From assembly GCA_037447655.1 (NCBI GenBank), contig JBBHKE010001280.1, forward strand, positions 94,797 through 158,796: 64,000 nt of DNA, read 5' to 3'. Below the pieces are notes generated by a model. The model ran no database searches. It worked only from the letters and a program-made list of their open reading frames with translations, and had not been told where the DNA came from. Both the position numbers and the translations under genes were made by a program. Below are positions 10,130 to 20,757 of this stretch, one piece after another. Numbering within the stretch: position 1 is the first letter of the stretch; each line of letters begins with the position of its first letter. This DNA is from Zygnema cylindricum. Its lineage: Eukaryota; Streptophyta; Zygnematophyceae; Zygnematales; Zygnemataceae.

Positions 10130-10604
10130 CATAGATGTCCCGTGCGCATATTACGCACGGTATAAACTAACGAATACTACGTACGGTACGCATCAAACGA
10201 TGTTGAAAAGTTAATAAAATGCGTACCTTGCTTTGTACCCGTACATTATTTCTACACATACGTACAGTGTCCGTCTATGTTCGTACATTTTAGGGTTATT
10301 TTAGGGGATTTTTTAGGGTTTCCAAGATACGTTGCCGTACGCTCCTTTATATTTTAGTACGGCTGCCGTAGATATTCCGTACTATTAGGCTTTTTAGGGT
10401 ACACTTTCATACAATTTTGTACATTTCTGTTATATTTCCGTACTTTTAAGATTTTTAAGGATTTTTTAAGATTACGTTTTTCGTACAATTTTTGTACATT
10501 GCCGTACAGCGAAATTTACACGAATTTTACGAAAAGTATGAAAAAGTCGAATACTACGTAGTTTTCGTAAAAAAGTTGAAATCCGTACGAATTGGACATC
10601 TATG
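10130..10604 (+). mobile_element. hAT-like non-autonomous element, 8-bp duplication
   Basis: It begins CATAGATGTCC and ends GGACATCTATG, flanked by the 8-bp repeat CAAAAAAG (10122-10129 and 10605-10612). A second member of the family is at 61049-62086. The two share termini and subterminal blocks: ACGAATACTACGT near the left end, and GAATACTACGTAGT plus AAATCCGTACGAAT near the right end. The 8-bp duplication and CA..TG ends fit the hAT superfamily. It is too short to code for a transposase. It contains 17 GTAC tetramers and several degenerate TTTTAGGG strings. Confidence 0.9.
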
Positions 10605-11404
10605 CAAAAAAGGAAACCGCATTTCTGTGCGACAGCGAAAGGTATTTTTGGGTTTCGACACGTCGACAATGTGGCGTACGGATATTACGAAGTCACACAA
10701 ATTGTATAGCGTGCGGAGAAACGCCTCAAATTGAAGCCGAGTGGAAATTTCGCTTCATTTTGTGTACCACTTCATCGGTCACAATGTTTCGTGCACGTCT
10801 ACGTAAGTCACTTTTTTAAGTGACAAGTTATTTTCGTTGACATCCGAATGCTCTGAAATCTGTACGGAGAATCTTCGCTAAAAAACAAAGTAACAAGACT
10901 AAGTTTCGGTTACATGCGAAAGTACCCTAACAAACGAAATTGTTACTTATGGGTGTGACGATTGTATACGTTGACAATGCCCGTGACGGCCGTCAACATC
11001 TACAATCTGTGATGACGCACGTTATTTTTTGTAAGTGCTTGTGACGTCGCATGACTATTCGTGACATTGTAGACGTACCGCCTTCCGTTTCACGGTTGAG
11101 GAAGATGCGCTTTGCCTTTGCGTCTCCTGTGCGGTCGACGTGACATGGCATCGGAATCTTCAGACCCCTGAGAAAAAATCCGTACCCAAATAAAAGTTTG
11201 AAGATGACGTTTCTTGTCGTGGCCGTGAGTCGAAAAACAGAAGACGACAACATGTAGTACATTCTAAGTTCGACGATGACGCAAAATGTACTTCTCCATT
11301 TTTCTATTTTTTTGTACGGTTGAAACTTACGCGGTACGGCGCTAAGATTAAGAGGAAAACGACAGAAAAAAACCCTTACTTTGGCGCATGGAGACGTACC
11401 CTTA

Positions 11405-11852
11405 CTCTTGACGTACTCCTCGTTAATCATAGTTAGACACCTTCCAGGCGTACATAATTAAAACTTTCCACATTATGTATGGAACTACATGCTGCTCGTT
11501 TGAACAGCCCATTTTTCACGCATTCCGAAATCCTTACAACCGCTGAGATTTCGTTCACTCGGCTCATTGAAAGACGAATTGATGGTACGCTTTTTTGTTG
11601 CGGTCCGTGTGTCCTAAATTTGCCGTGCCAGAGTGACGACGTCAGATTTCATGTGACGTCGAATGGTGTCCTTTCCATGTACGACATGTCACGTCTCTAC
11701 GGCTGCTCCGCTAAGGCTTTCATGTTACGTGTCCTCTTGTGCTGGTCGCTTTCTTCTTTCCATGTGTCCAGATTTTACAGAAATGTTGGTTCAGACCAAC
11801 ATTTTTGCAATACTAACAGTGCGAATCTTGTGACCTCACCAATGAAATCCGC
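11405..11852. other. Interval before duplicated GH3 segment
   Basis: It holds a 131-codon open frame at 11479-11874 (+) with no recognisable domain. From 11754 it is the repeat shared with the window start. I regard the frame as chance or element-derived. Confidence 0.4.
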
Positions 11853-12962
11853 ATGTAATTGTGACAAAAGTTGATCAAACCAATGTGTTATTACCAAAGG
11901 CAAAAGTTTACAAATTCAAGATTATACTGCAAATAAGAATTTCCAGTGTCTCTTTTATTCCTATAAATATTCTTCAACATGAACTTGATTTTCAGAACTG
12001 CATGCCGTACTTTCAATTCCCAAGTAAACACAAAATCTGTGACTTAAAAAGCTTGCGTAGCATATGGCATGCTGTGTCCTGGAACAATTTGAGAAAACAT
12101 TACAAAAAGAGTAAACCACCAAAATCATATTAAACAATTGACACAATAAAAAAGTAAACTATCAGCTTAGATTAAACAATTGAGCCAATTCTACAGAAAA
12201 AGTAAACCATCAGATCAGATCAAACAGTTGACACATTAGTGCAGAAGAGTAACCCACCAGATTAGATTAAGTATTACAATGTATTTCATTGCAAGATCAA
12301 TATCTTTTATAAGTATATCTCTCCGTCTCGATCAAATAATATATAAAATCACATACTCGAGTTAAGAGTACAAACACCCAGTGTCCTCGGGAGGCAGATA
12401 TTCTTTGGCATGTTCAATTCACAAAATCAATTTCGTCCACGAGGAGAATGAATCTATAGATACTAGAGATAATGGTTGTACCAATCTTTCGTATTTGACC
12501 TTGCAAGTGCATTACATCCATTTCTCGAATCCTTAATTCACAATTCTCTGTCCATACCGAATTCTCGATCTCAAATTACAGTGGACCGCCTCTCTAAAAT
12601 ATGTCGACGGTAAAAGTAATAACATTGTCCTAGCATTAGCATTAATCTCGACAGCAGTACCTACTGCTTTGCTGTGGACACTATACAATTCCGCACATTA
12701 ATCGCCAATAGAGCTCTCTGGTATCTAATTACACCTTCGGACTGCAGTAACAGCTCAAGGAGCAAAAATATATATACAACTAAGAGCCTACACTTCACTA
12801 GCAAAAAATTGACTACTGCCTACAGCAGTGCCCAGTTAATAACAATGAATTAACTAAGTTTTAATTTTTCTATTTCACCACCAAATACCTTCCAAATATA
12901 AATTCCCTATTTGTCCAGCGGATATCTTCCAACCCAGACCTATCTCTGCGACTCGGTTTCAC
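11853..12962. other. 3' flank of the GH3 gene (duplicated)
   Basis: This non-coding sequence downstream of the GH3 stop is copied at 6020-7106. Its high conservation between copies reflects recent duplication. It must contain the GH3 3' UTR. I see no other gene. Confidence 0.6.
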
Positions 12963-15900
12963 TCACGCATCGGTAGGCAGCAAATCCCCATTCTTGTTCA
13001 ACCCATGTCCGAAAGGAAATAGAGGTGTATAAGGCTGATTATTATATGTCATTGGCAACTGAAGTGTTTCAGAAAACCATGTCATTGGCAAGCGTCCTCC
13101 AAAGTTGTACGGGCCAAACAAAACATCTGCGACTCCGTCCCCTTCAGATCCGGGCAGCCATGCAGCTACTACAGCATCCACTTTGGGCAAAAAGTGACTA
13201 ATTTTCACAGGTCTCCCCGAGATTATCACTACAACACAAGCCATCCTTTTACACACGGCATAAATAGCTGCCTGGGCAGAAGAGTCCAGCTGAAGAGCCT
13301 GGTCATCTCCAACATACTCAGCATAAGGAGGTTCTCCTACCACAACAATTCCATAATCAGCCACTTCGTCTCCTTCAGGCTGTTCCACGTACTGAACAGA
13401 TGCTCCTGGTGTGCCATTGGCCACATTGCGAATGGCCTCAAGGACTGTGGTCCCAACTGTGATATTCCCAAAGGCTCCTTGCCATTCTATGGTCCATCCT
13501 CCACACTGCATTCCAATGTTATTGGCATGAGCTCCTGCCACTAGTATTCTTGTGGTAGGAGTCATAGGTAGGGGGAACATGCTCTTCCCACTCGAGAGCT
13601 CCTCTCGACGTTCATTTTTGAGAAGGACCAGTGTCTCACGAACGGCTTGTCGGGCAACTGCTCGGTGGGGAGCCGATCCAACAGAGTTCAACAATTGGCG
13701 TTGAGCACAAGCATTTTCAAACAAACCGAGAGAGGCTTTCATTTTCAAAATTCGGCGAACAGCATCATCGATGCGGGACATTGCCACACGGCCCGCCAGG
13801 ACTTCCTGCTTTAAAGTGCTTATAAATTCTTTGTATGTCGTTGGAACCATGACCATGTCAATTCCTGTGTTGACGGAGCTCCGTACCTGGCAATTTTACA
13901 AAGAAGAAAAAAGGAAAAAAGGGGAAGAAACATGAAAAAGCGGGTATTTCAACATATCGGAGTGAAGTCTATAGCTGAGATCACATGCAATGCTGCTCAA
14001 TCTCACCAAGAAAATAAAGAGTTGGTATTCACCTGCTCAGCCCAATCGCCTGATAGCTGTTGAATTGCTTCCCAATCTGATACCACAACACCTTCAAATC
14101 CCAGCTCACCCTTGAGTACCTTGCTAACTAAATAATGGTTTCCATGCATCTTCAGACTGTTCCAGCTGCTGTAACTGACCATCACTGACATGACGCCTCG
14201 TGCAATAGCACTGTAATATGGCGGCAAATGAACAGCTCGGAGTTCTTCCTCTGAAATCGCAGTATTGCCTTCATCCACCCCACCCTTAGTTCCACCATCA
14301 CCGACAAAATGCTTTGCTGTAGCAGCAACAAGGAACTCTCCAGGAACAGAGAATGCAGGGTCATGGGAGTCTGTCGGTCTTGACTGTACCAAAAGAATCC
14401 CACAAAATAATCATGTGAAACAGTCAAACTAAACGTATGTTAAAAAAAAATAAAGAAAGAGCTGCTTTCAGGAAGAAATGAGTAACAAGATAGGGAGTGA
14501 TTCTTCTTACCTGCCAACCGTTGATCTCTGAAGTCATCTTCTGTACTACGGATGTCTCTTCGCTGAAACTTTCATAGCATCGACCCCAGCGAGGATCCCG
14601 GCAGACAGAAACAGCAGGAGAGAAGGACCATCGAATTCCAGTCGCAACTACTTCCTGCAATCAGAATACCCAGACTTACTTTATTAGTCAAAAGGTAAAC
14701 CAAGTTAAACCATGTGCCTTACAGGTCGAACTGCGTGCAATTTCTTTTTAATAAGTTGGGGTTAGTGCTCACAACAAAGATATAGACTATTTGTCAATAA
14801 CTTCTATCAAGAAAAGTATAATGGTTGCCTTTATGAGGACCACATTGACATGTGCATCACAATGTCACTAGCAATCTAAGCTCACAGAGCTAGCTTTGAC
14901 GAAAAAGTTGTGATTCTTAACATAATAACAAACATCAACATTGAGTGACGCTGTGTGTATGCAGTCCACGTATGACATTCTGCTAATAAAAACTAATTTT
15001 TATTCCAAAGTTAAAAAAAAATGCATGCGTGACCAACTCAATACCGATGCCTAATTCTCATGCGAATAGAACCACATGATCCCCAACTGGAACATTATGC
15101 TTCACACTCTTGAAATATACTAACCAGCTTTCAAACTGTTCAGAGCACCCTTGCAACCATCCCGTTTCTATTCAAGAAGTACAGTTGCCAAAATAGAAAA
15201 AAGTAAGAAAATGGTTTAGGCAGCTGAATGTCACCCGGGCTGCTGCAGTACTGATGGCTGCGACAAGGTCGGGGTTTCGAGAAGCTCCTAAACCCACATG
15301 GTGAGGAAAAATGGTGGTGCCCCACACATTATTGTGACCGTGGACAGCGTCTATTCCATAAATAAAAGGAATACGGAGACGAGTCCGGTTGGTTTGAGCC
15401 TGGTAATGATCAACCATGTCTGCCCAATCCACAGCATGGTTACCCCAATATGGAGATCCTCCTCCTCCACTGCAAGAAACAAAATGATTGCTTGTGAATT
15501 TAGTCACAGACACAGTTGCTGCAGTAAAAAATCTGATAGATTGCATATTGGAAAGGAGAGGAGAGGGGGGCATGGACAATAGAAGGCATGAAACAGGTGA
15601 AACAGCTTGCACTGATTGCATAAAGTGAAGGAAAAATTCAGGAGCACATAAAACTATTGTTACAAGAGGCCATAAACTCAAAACTGTATAAGCCAATTGC
15701 AAAGAAAAAACTACGAACACAAGAAAAGTAAATCAAGCCACTAACAACCTCCACATTCTCCATCCCAGGTAAATATGCGAAAAAAAAGGCAAAGGTACAA
15801 CCTTTGATCAGCTGAAATCACTTCCAGTGCAATGCAGTCACAAATCAAAACAGAGCCATATTCTGTGCATCAATTCAAAGCAAGAATGTACACCGTGAAT

Positions 15901-17402
15901 CACTATTAGCATTTAGAAATAATTAGTATGAGGACTGTTTTAGTGTTAGTAATTCTAGTTCCGGTCCAGCTGACGTGGACAACTGTGAACCGCAAAAAGA
16001 ATTAGCGTTAAGAAAAATAGAGAAAGCAGTAATAACGCTATTGTGTTCGAAGGACAAAAAAAAAAACGGGACGGAATTAATGTTGTTAACGCTAATAGCG
16101 ATTCAAGGTGTACCTGAGAGCAGAGCCCAGGAAATATTTAGCAATATCCCTGTCATCCTCAAGGGCATTCTTGTCCACTTGTGTCATTTGCCCAATCTTT
16201 TCATCCAAAGTCATTTCCTCCAAGCTTGGAACTGCACAGAATAGTAACAAACACATATATTGGTTGTTAGCCAAGAAACAAGCTGTATTTTTTATAAATA
16301 CACCTTTTATCGCTATTCTAATTAATAATGCTAATTCAAGTGAGGGTTTTTTTTTACACTAAATCATCAATTAGTGTCAATAACACTACTTAGTTAAGTG
16401 GCCCATAATGAGCCGCATAGCAGAAAATAATTTTGTGTAGTTAATTATAATCAAGTGTTAACGCTAATAATTGACATACGCTAAATAGCGATGAGCAGTG
16501 AAGCTTTCATCCCACGCCTGAAGGTGAAATCACACAAAAAAATGAAAACTTGAGTTGTCCAATAAGGAACTTGAAATACAATAATAGAGTAACAATGCAC
16601 TTTACAATCAGAGAACCTTTATATTTTATTAATTGTCATATTGACTACTGCTTCGAACAATTTAATTTTCTAATGTGCAAAACTAGCACAGAAATACTAC
16701 AACTATACTGATATTGAACTATTTTGATAGCCAAAAGTAGCATATGATCTTAAAATTGAGAGAGGCCAGGCAACAAAATCTCCAAAGAGATATCATAGTG
16801 TCGATTATGGCATATTCCACCATTTTAACAGGAAACATAAAAGAAAAGTGAGAATTTTAGTCAGAATCGAAATGAATGTCGAATATATACTTCAGCTGGG
16901 ACAGTCCTATCTTCCAGTGATACTTTCTTCACTTGTTGACATCTTTGCAATTAAAGACTTAAATCGACGAATGGCAAAACCAGAAACAAGAAAATTCGAA
17001 ACAAGGTATTACTGCTTTCATAACTACTACCTGAGTTAAAAACAATTTCACAGCATACTTCTCAGTTTGTGAATAATAAAAATTTCACAGCCACTCATTT
17101 CCACTCTCGAGCATCAGAAATGAGCAAATTCACATTTTTTTATGATAATTTTCATGAACAGAAAACAGAAAAAGTTTTATCAAACACACATTAGCATCGA
17201 AAGATTATTTGTTAAAAGAAAAAAAACACTCACTTCTCACATTTGTCGGTACACAAGTATCCAATCTTTTTTGCAAAAAAAGCTCCAACGTCTCTTCCTT
17301 AATGGAGAACTTCAAAGTATCTCTGTCCCAAGCCATCCGTACAGTGCCTACAAAGAGAAAAGAAACAGCAATAATAGCCAAAAGGGAAACCTTCCATTCC
17401 AT
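12963..17402 (-). CDS. GH3 beta-glucan exohydrolase / beta-glucosidase
   Basis: The product is predicted to be a secreted cell-wall enzyme that removes glucose from beta-1,3/1,4-glucan ends with retention. The exons I derive are 17234-17402, 16114-16231, 15235-15469, 14511-14654, 14033-14383 and 12963-13886. All junctions are GT-AG and in phase, giving 646 residues, close to the usual 620-650 of plant ExoI-type proteins. The start [19 protein letters not shown] looks like a signal peptide. Family landmarks in order are [53 protein letters not shown] (nucleophile Asp about residue 325), [13 protein letters not shown] and [11 protein letters not shown] (acid/base Glu about residue 529). These spacings match barley ExoI Asp285/Glu491 with a constant offset. 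Exon 1 is the least certain: it lacks the usual YKDP motif but joins exon 2 in phase. Introns 1 and 2 contain small TIR elements. Confidence 0.85.
15985..16118. mobile_element. Small MITE-like element at GH3 exon 2 donor
   Basis: Inverted ends contain ATTAGCGTTAA: left GTGAACCGC..GAATTAGCGTTAAG, right GTTAACGCTAATAGCG followed by ATTCAAGGTGTAC. They resemble the TACACCGCG family ends at 401/3503. The right end runs into the GT of the exon 2 splice donor (minus strand CTCAG/GTACACC). No target duplication is clear. Confidence 0.5.
16300..16510. mobile_element. Related MITE-like element in GH3 intron 1
   Basis: The left end is TACACCTTTTATCGCTATT. The right end is GCTAAATAGCGATGAGCAGTG, whose complement shares ATCGCTATT. 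The interior is AT-rich and non-coding. Boundaries are approximate and no duplication is resolved. Confidence 0.4.
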
Positions 17403-17662
17403 CCAGAAAGATACACGATTTCTCACCAAAACTCGCCCTTCTTCAGGTATAATCCAAGACTGAGACTCATTGTAATCGTTGTCAGGTTCAGGAAGGCGAA
17501 TGAAAACGCCAGAAAAAACCATATTGAAAAATCTGGATGAAAACGGTGAAAAAATTATGTACAATTCGATTGTTGCTTCGTTTGTTGTTAATTTAATGAA
17601 AGCGCGAAACTGATGGCTGATGAGAGGGTGAAGTACTGATGTTTCGAAACATCTGAGTAAGC

Positions 17663-17929
17663 TTACAATCGTGGTACTTTAAATACTGCCATATTTACGG
17701 AACGGAACTGTGGACAAGGAATTGGTCGAAGCCAAGAACGGGAGCTGCAACTGAGGATTTTACTAGCGAGAGGCACCTCTGCCTGACCACTCTGACTAGA
17801 ATATACCCTGCAAGAGCTCAAAAGGCTGCAGTCCGGGCGAACATTTGAGGGAGAAAATAGGTGAAGTGGCGACGCGGGGACTAGGCGACGCGTCAGCTGG
17901 ATGAATCTCGGGAAATTCAGCGCCTCCAT
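17663..17929 (-). CDS. Possible 5' exon with organelle-targeting-like N-terminus
   Basis: This is an 88-codon frame starting MEALNFPRF, rich in Arg, Ser and Leu and poor in acidic residues, as in a transit peptide. A good donor-like GTAAGC follows at codon 88 (minus-strand CGATT/GTAAGC). It lies 261 bases upstream of the GH3 start on the same strand, so it might instead be GH3 5' leader. No downstream partner exon was found in phase with GH3 exon 1. Function is unknown. Confidence 0.25.
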   Translation of the reverse strand: MEALNFPRFIQLTRRLVPASPLHLFSPSNVRPDCSLLSSCRVYSSQSGQAEVPLASKILSCSSRSWLRPIPCPQFRSVNMAVFKVPRL

Positions 17930-18168
17930 AGGGAATAAAGAAAATAAAGGGAAATGTGCATTGCTACGGTGAGGACAAAATAAGTACTAAATTTGAGTAC
18001 TTTTATGTACGTCGGCTCAAAAAGCATGCGACAGCAATTGAATGGAAGAAGTTTGACACGTAGGGAACTCATTTGCCACTTTATTTCTGGATGTGGTAAG
18101 GTGATGTGGACCTAATGTCTCCTTTTACAACGTTGAGAAAAGATTCTTTAAACCCTAAAAAACCCTAA
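17930..18168. other. Intergenic, telo-box-like strings
   Basis: No gene is seen. Immediately before the next element two AAACCCTAA/AACCCTAA strings occur at 18149-18168, resembling plant telo-boxes. Confidence 0.4.
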
Positions 18169-18863
18169 GGGTGGACTTCCATTAGCGAAAAAGTGGGGTT
18201 TTTTACTGAATGCCGTACCGTTTCGTACAGGTTCGTACAGAAATATATTTTTTTCAACGAAAACAACATTACAGAAAATTGTCCAAGGTTGTAGGCGTAA
18301 ATTAGGACCGTCGGATTTAAATTATACTTTTTATCCGTGACGCCACGTCACTAACCTACAGTTTTCAAAGACCGTGCACAGTGAGGACAATTCTCGAATA
18401 CGGAACGTGTAAAAATAGGCCGCGTGGAAAAGGTAAAAAGAATCCACGATGAGCTCGCGTGTATGTGCGTACACGTCGCAAGGGCCATGTGCCTTTCGCC
18501 AGGGTGGCTGCGATCCGCCGAAATTATTCCGTCACGCTCCCACCATCAAAGTTTGCCGCCGCCTTTTTGTCGTTGCGTTTTGAAATTTTGGGTAGTACAT
18601 TTAATGCCCTCTGTAAGAGTCATTAATTACCTCCGCTGGTACAGATATTATCTCCGCTGGTACAGATATTACCTCCGCTCGTACAGATATTGCGTTCTGA
18701 CATTGCATTCGAAGATTCTTTCCAGATTTTATGCATCGAATATTAAACTACGTGTTACCAACCAGAATGAGCCACGCAGGTTTACAGACGCGACCTCATA
18801 GAAGGCACGCCCTTCAGTAAAATTTTCCGTACAATTACTGGGACGCCTAATGGAAGTCCACCC
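18169..18863 (-). mobile_element. Harbinger/Tourist-like element, TAA duplication
   Basis: It has a perfect 17-bp inverted end pair GGGTGGACTTCCATTAG, with TAA at 18166-18168 and 18864-18866. The left part matches the reverse complement of the right part of the 20110-20754 element (CGAAAAAGTGGGGTTT, CCGTACC, AACAACATTACAGAAAAT), so it is the same family in opposite orientation. It is non-autonomous. It contains three tandem 21-bp units (18629-18691). Confidence 0.9.
18629..18691 (+). repeat. Three 21-bp tandem units
   Basis: The unit (A)CCTCCGCTGGTACAGATATT is present three times with two or three substitutions. Because the period is a multiple of three it gives a repetitive peptide in an open frame, which I regard as non-functional. 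Confidence 0.85.
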
Positions 18864-18866
18864 TAA

Positions 18867-20106
18867 GAAAAATCACATGCATCTACAGAAGGGATGAGAG
18901 TGAATTTGGATCCTTACTACGTGGCATATCCATAAATGACGTTTTGTTTGTCTTTTTGTCCAAATGTCACTTGAATCTTACCTGTGCTGCCAGCTAATGA
19001 GCGATCACAACTTCATTCTGTTAACTTTTGTACTTTCAATATCTAGTATGACACGTGAAATCACATAGGCGGCATTGTCTTGGGGCTTACGGTCATTGAC
19101 GCCCTTTCCTCATGTCATTAGCAAGGTTTGAATGATGCTAACCTTTGACATTTTCCGTCCAGATGATTTTGCGTCAGCCAGGCTGGATGACGCTAACCTT
19201 TGACCTCTGCTGTCACGTGGTACAATCTTATTTGTTGTATTTCGCGTGGTTATAGTGGTATGATTAAAGGCCAGGCAAAATCGACGTCACGCCAAAATGT
19301 CGTGTTATCAATGCCGGTTGAGTAACGTACAGTAACGGCGCGAGGCTTCGTAAAGCAAAATTGGAGTGAAAGGAGTGAAAGGCGACGAGGACGCCTTCAC
19401 ACGCGACCTTCACTCCTAAAAATGCAAGATTCAGAACCGTACTTTTCACTTTGACTTGAAGTTTGGTCTCCCAAACGCAAGTGTTTGGAGCTGTAAGTGC
19501 TATCGCGTCACACCATGTCACCACCATAATTTTAGTGATAGCGTCACGTAAAATGGCCGTACAAAATACATACAGTACTATCGCATTACACATAGTACTG
19601 TACAAAATCGAAAGGCCCTTAGCAACCAAAGGGCAAAGCCCCAGGTCGCCCGCGACTATTATTCAAGTGTGAACCACGCAAATTGTTTCAACCGCTTAAA
19701 CTTTTGCCGCGTTTGCGAACATCGACCATCATAAAAAAAGGGAACTGATAATGACAGTGACTGTTTTGGTTGCGGACAGTCACTTACGTCATTTTGTCAA
19801 AAAACGTACGTTTGAAGTACACACAGTTACAAATAAAGCACCGTAGATTACAAATTTGACGGTCAATTGGTTGAACAACTTTGACTATGAAAATATTTTT
19901 CAACCGCTTAAAATTATGCCGCGCTTGCGAACGTCGACCGTCATAATAGATTTAGCAATTCACACAGCCGGCGAACGTTTACGGTAACAAAACTGCGGCA
20001 ACCACATGTAAATAAAAAGTGTTTCAGACAGTCACTTTTTGTCGTTATGTGAGCTCCACGGTGAGAGACTGAGAGCACTTAGCCGCAAAATTGAAATTTA
20101 ATCGTC
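18867..20106. other. Intergenic, no gene; direct repeats at 19686/19898
   Basis: It includes two near-identical blocks (GCTAACCTTTGAC near 19137 and 19193) and a 49-bp direct repeat at 19686-19734 and 19898-19946, 212 bases apart. The open frames at 19264-19672 overlap on both strands and show no domain. The sequence has the CGTAC-rich composition of the surrounding TIR elements. Confidence 0.5.
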
Positions 20107-20109
20107 TAA

Positions 20110-20754
20110 GGGTATGGTTACATCAGGAGGTCTTTGTAATAGTACGGACAGCAAAATTTTTGTATTTCAGAGGCCTCGGTTACATCGCGTATCGTCTGTA
20201 AACAAGTTTTTACATACGCTCCACGTAAGTTGACGATCAAATCTCTATAATCGTCAAGATTTCGAAACCGACCATTTTCGTATGGAAATCCGTACTTGCG
20301 TATTACGTACGTGTATTTCGCAAGTGTACCGCGTCAACGTACCTGACCTGATCTCCTTTGCTGACTTTCAGGAAAAAACCGTATTTCTTTTCGGCAAAGA
20401 TTTTACGGTCAACTTGTCCGAAGGCACGTGACTTTGGGGACGTGTGAAAATTTTCATTTTTTATCGACGCACGTGTCTATTGTCCAGGTGTAGTGAATTG
20501 ACTGGTTCTGTATTGGTGAACCCACCTCCCCGAGGTGGGTTCACCAATACAGAGGCGTATGGAGCGATTGTTTCGCAGATGAAGACCAAAATGTAATCAG
20601 ACGGTCGACGTCTTCTCCCGGATACTTGGAGAATCGTAATCTTATTTTCTGTAATGTTGTTTTCAAGAAACTCACGAAAATATAGTACGGCATGGTACGG
20701 GCAAGTACAAAAACCTGTATTAAACCTCACTTTTCGTCTGATGTAACCATGCCC
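20110..20754 (+). mobile_element. Harbinger/Tourist-like element, TAA duplication
   Basis: Ends GGGTATGGTTACATCAG and CTGATGTAACCATGCCC match at 16 of 17 positions. TAA occurs at 20107-20109 and 20755-20757. It carries the 45-nt hairpin at 20508-20552 and is related to the elements at 18169 and 420-3129. No transposase is present. Confidence 0.9.
20508..20552. repeat. Perfect hairpin 3 (21-bp stem, CCC loop)
   Basis: CTGTATTGGTGAACCCACCTC pairs in full with the complementary arm across CCC. The core ACCTC...GAGGT is shared with the other hairpins of the family, while the outer stem is new. Confidence 0.95.
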
Positions 20755-20757
20755 TAA

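Larger units (their letters stand above)
9645..10927 (+). mobile_element. Harbinger-like element, TAA duplication
   Basis: The ends are a perfect 16-bp inverted pair, GGGTACTTTCGCATGT and its complement. TAA is repeated at 9642-9644 and 10928-10930. Removing it rejoins sequence homologous to 5060-5110 (TATGTGTA then CAAACGAAATTGT), an independent confirmation of the insertion. It carries the short palindrome at 9869-9890 and a nested hAT-like element at 10130-10604. No transposase frame is present. Confidence 0.85.
9570..11401 (-). mobile_element. Inverted copy of the 3621-5191 element
   Basis: The right terminus AGACGTACCC ends at 11401 and is followed by TTA. Reading leftward it parallels the 3621-5191 element: TTTTTTTCTGTCGTTTTCC, CCGTACCGCGTAAG, CATCGTCGAACTTAG, and the block with GACATTGTAGACGT and CGTGACGGC. 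It is split by the element at 9645-10927. Its left terminus is degraded. Confidence 0.6.

Noticed and set aside
3621-11401. One giant 7.8-kb TIR element with TTA duplications at both far ends
   Set aside because: An internal GACGTACCC-TTA terminus at 5182-5194 closes the left element by itself, so two oppositely oriented related elements are a simpler reading.
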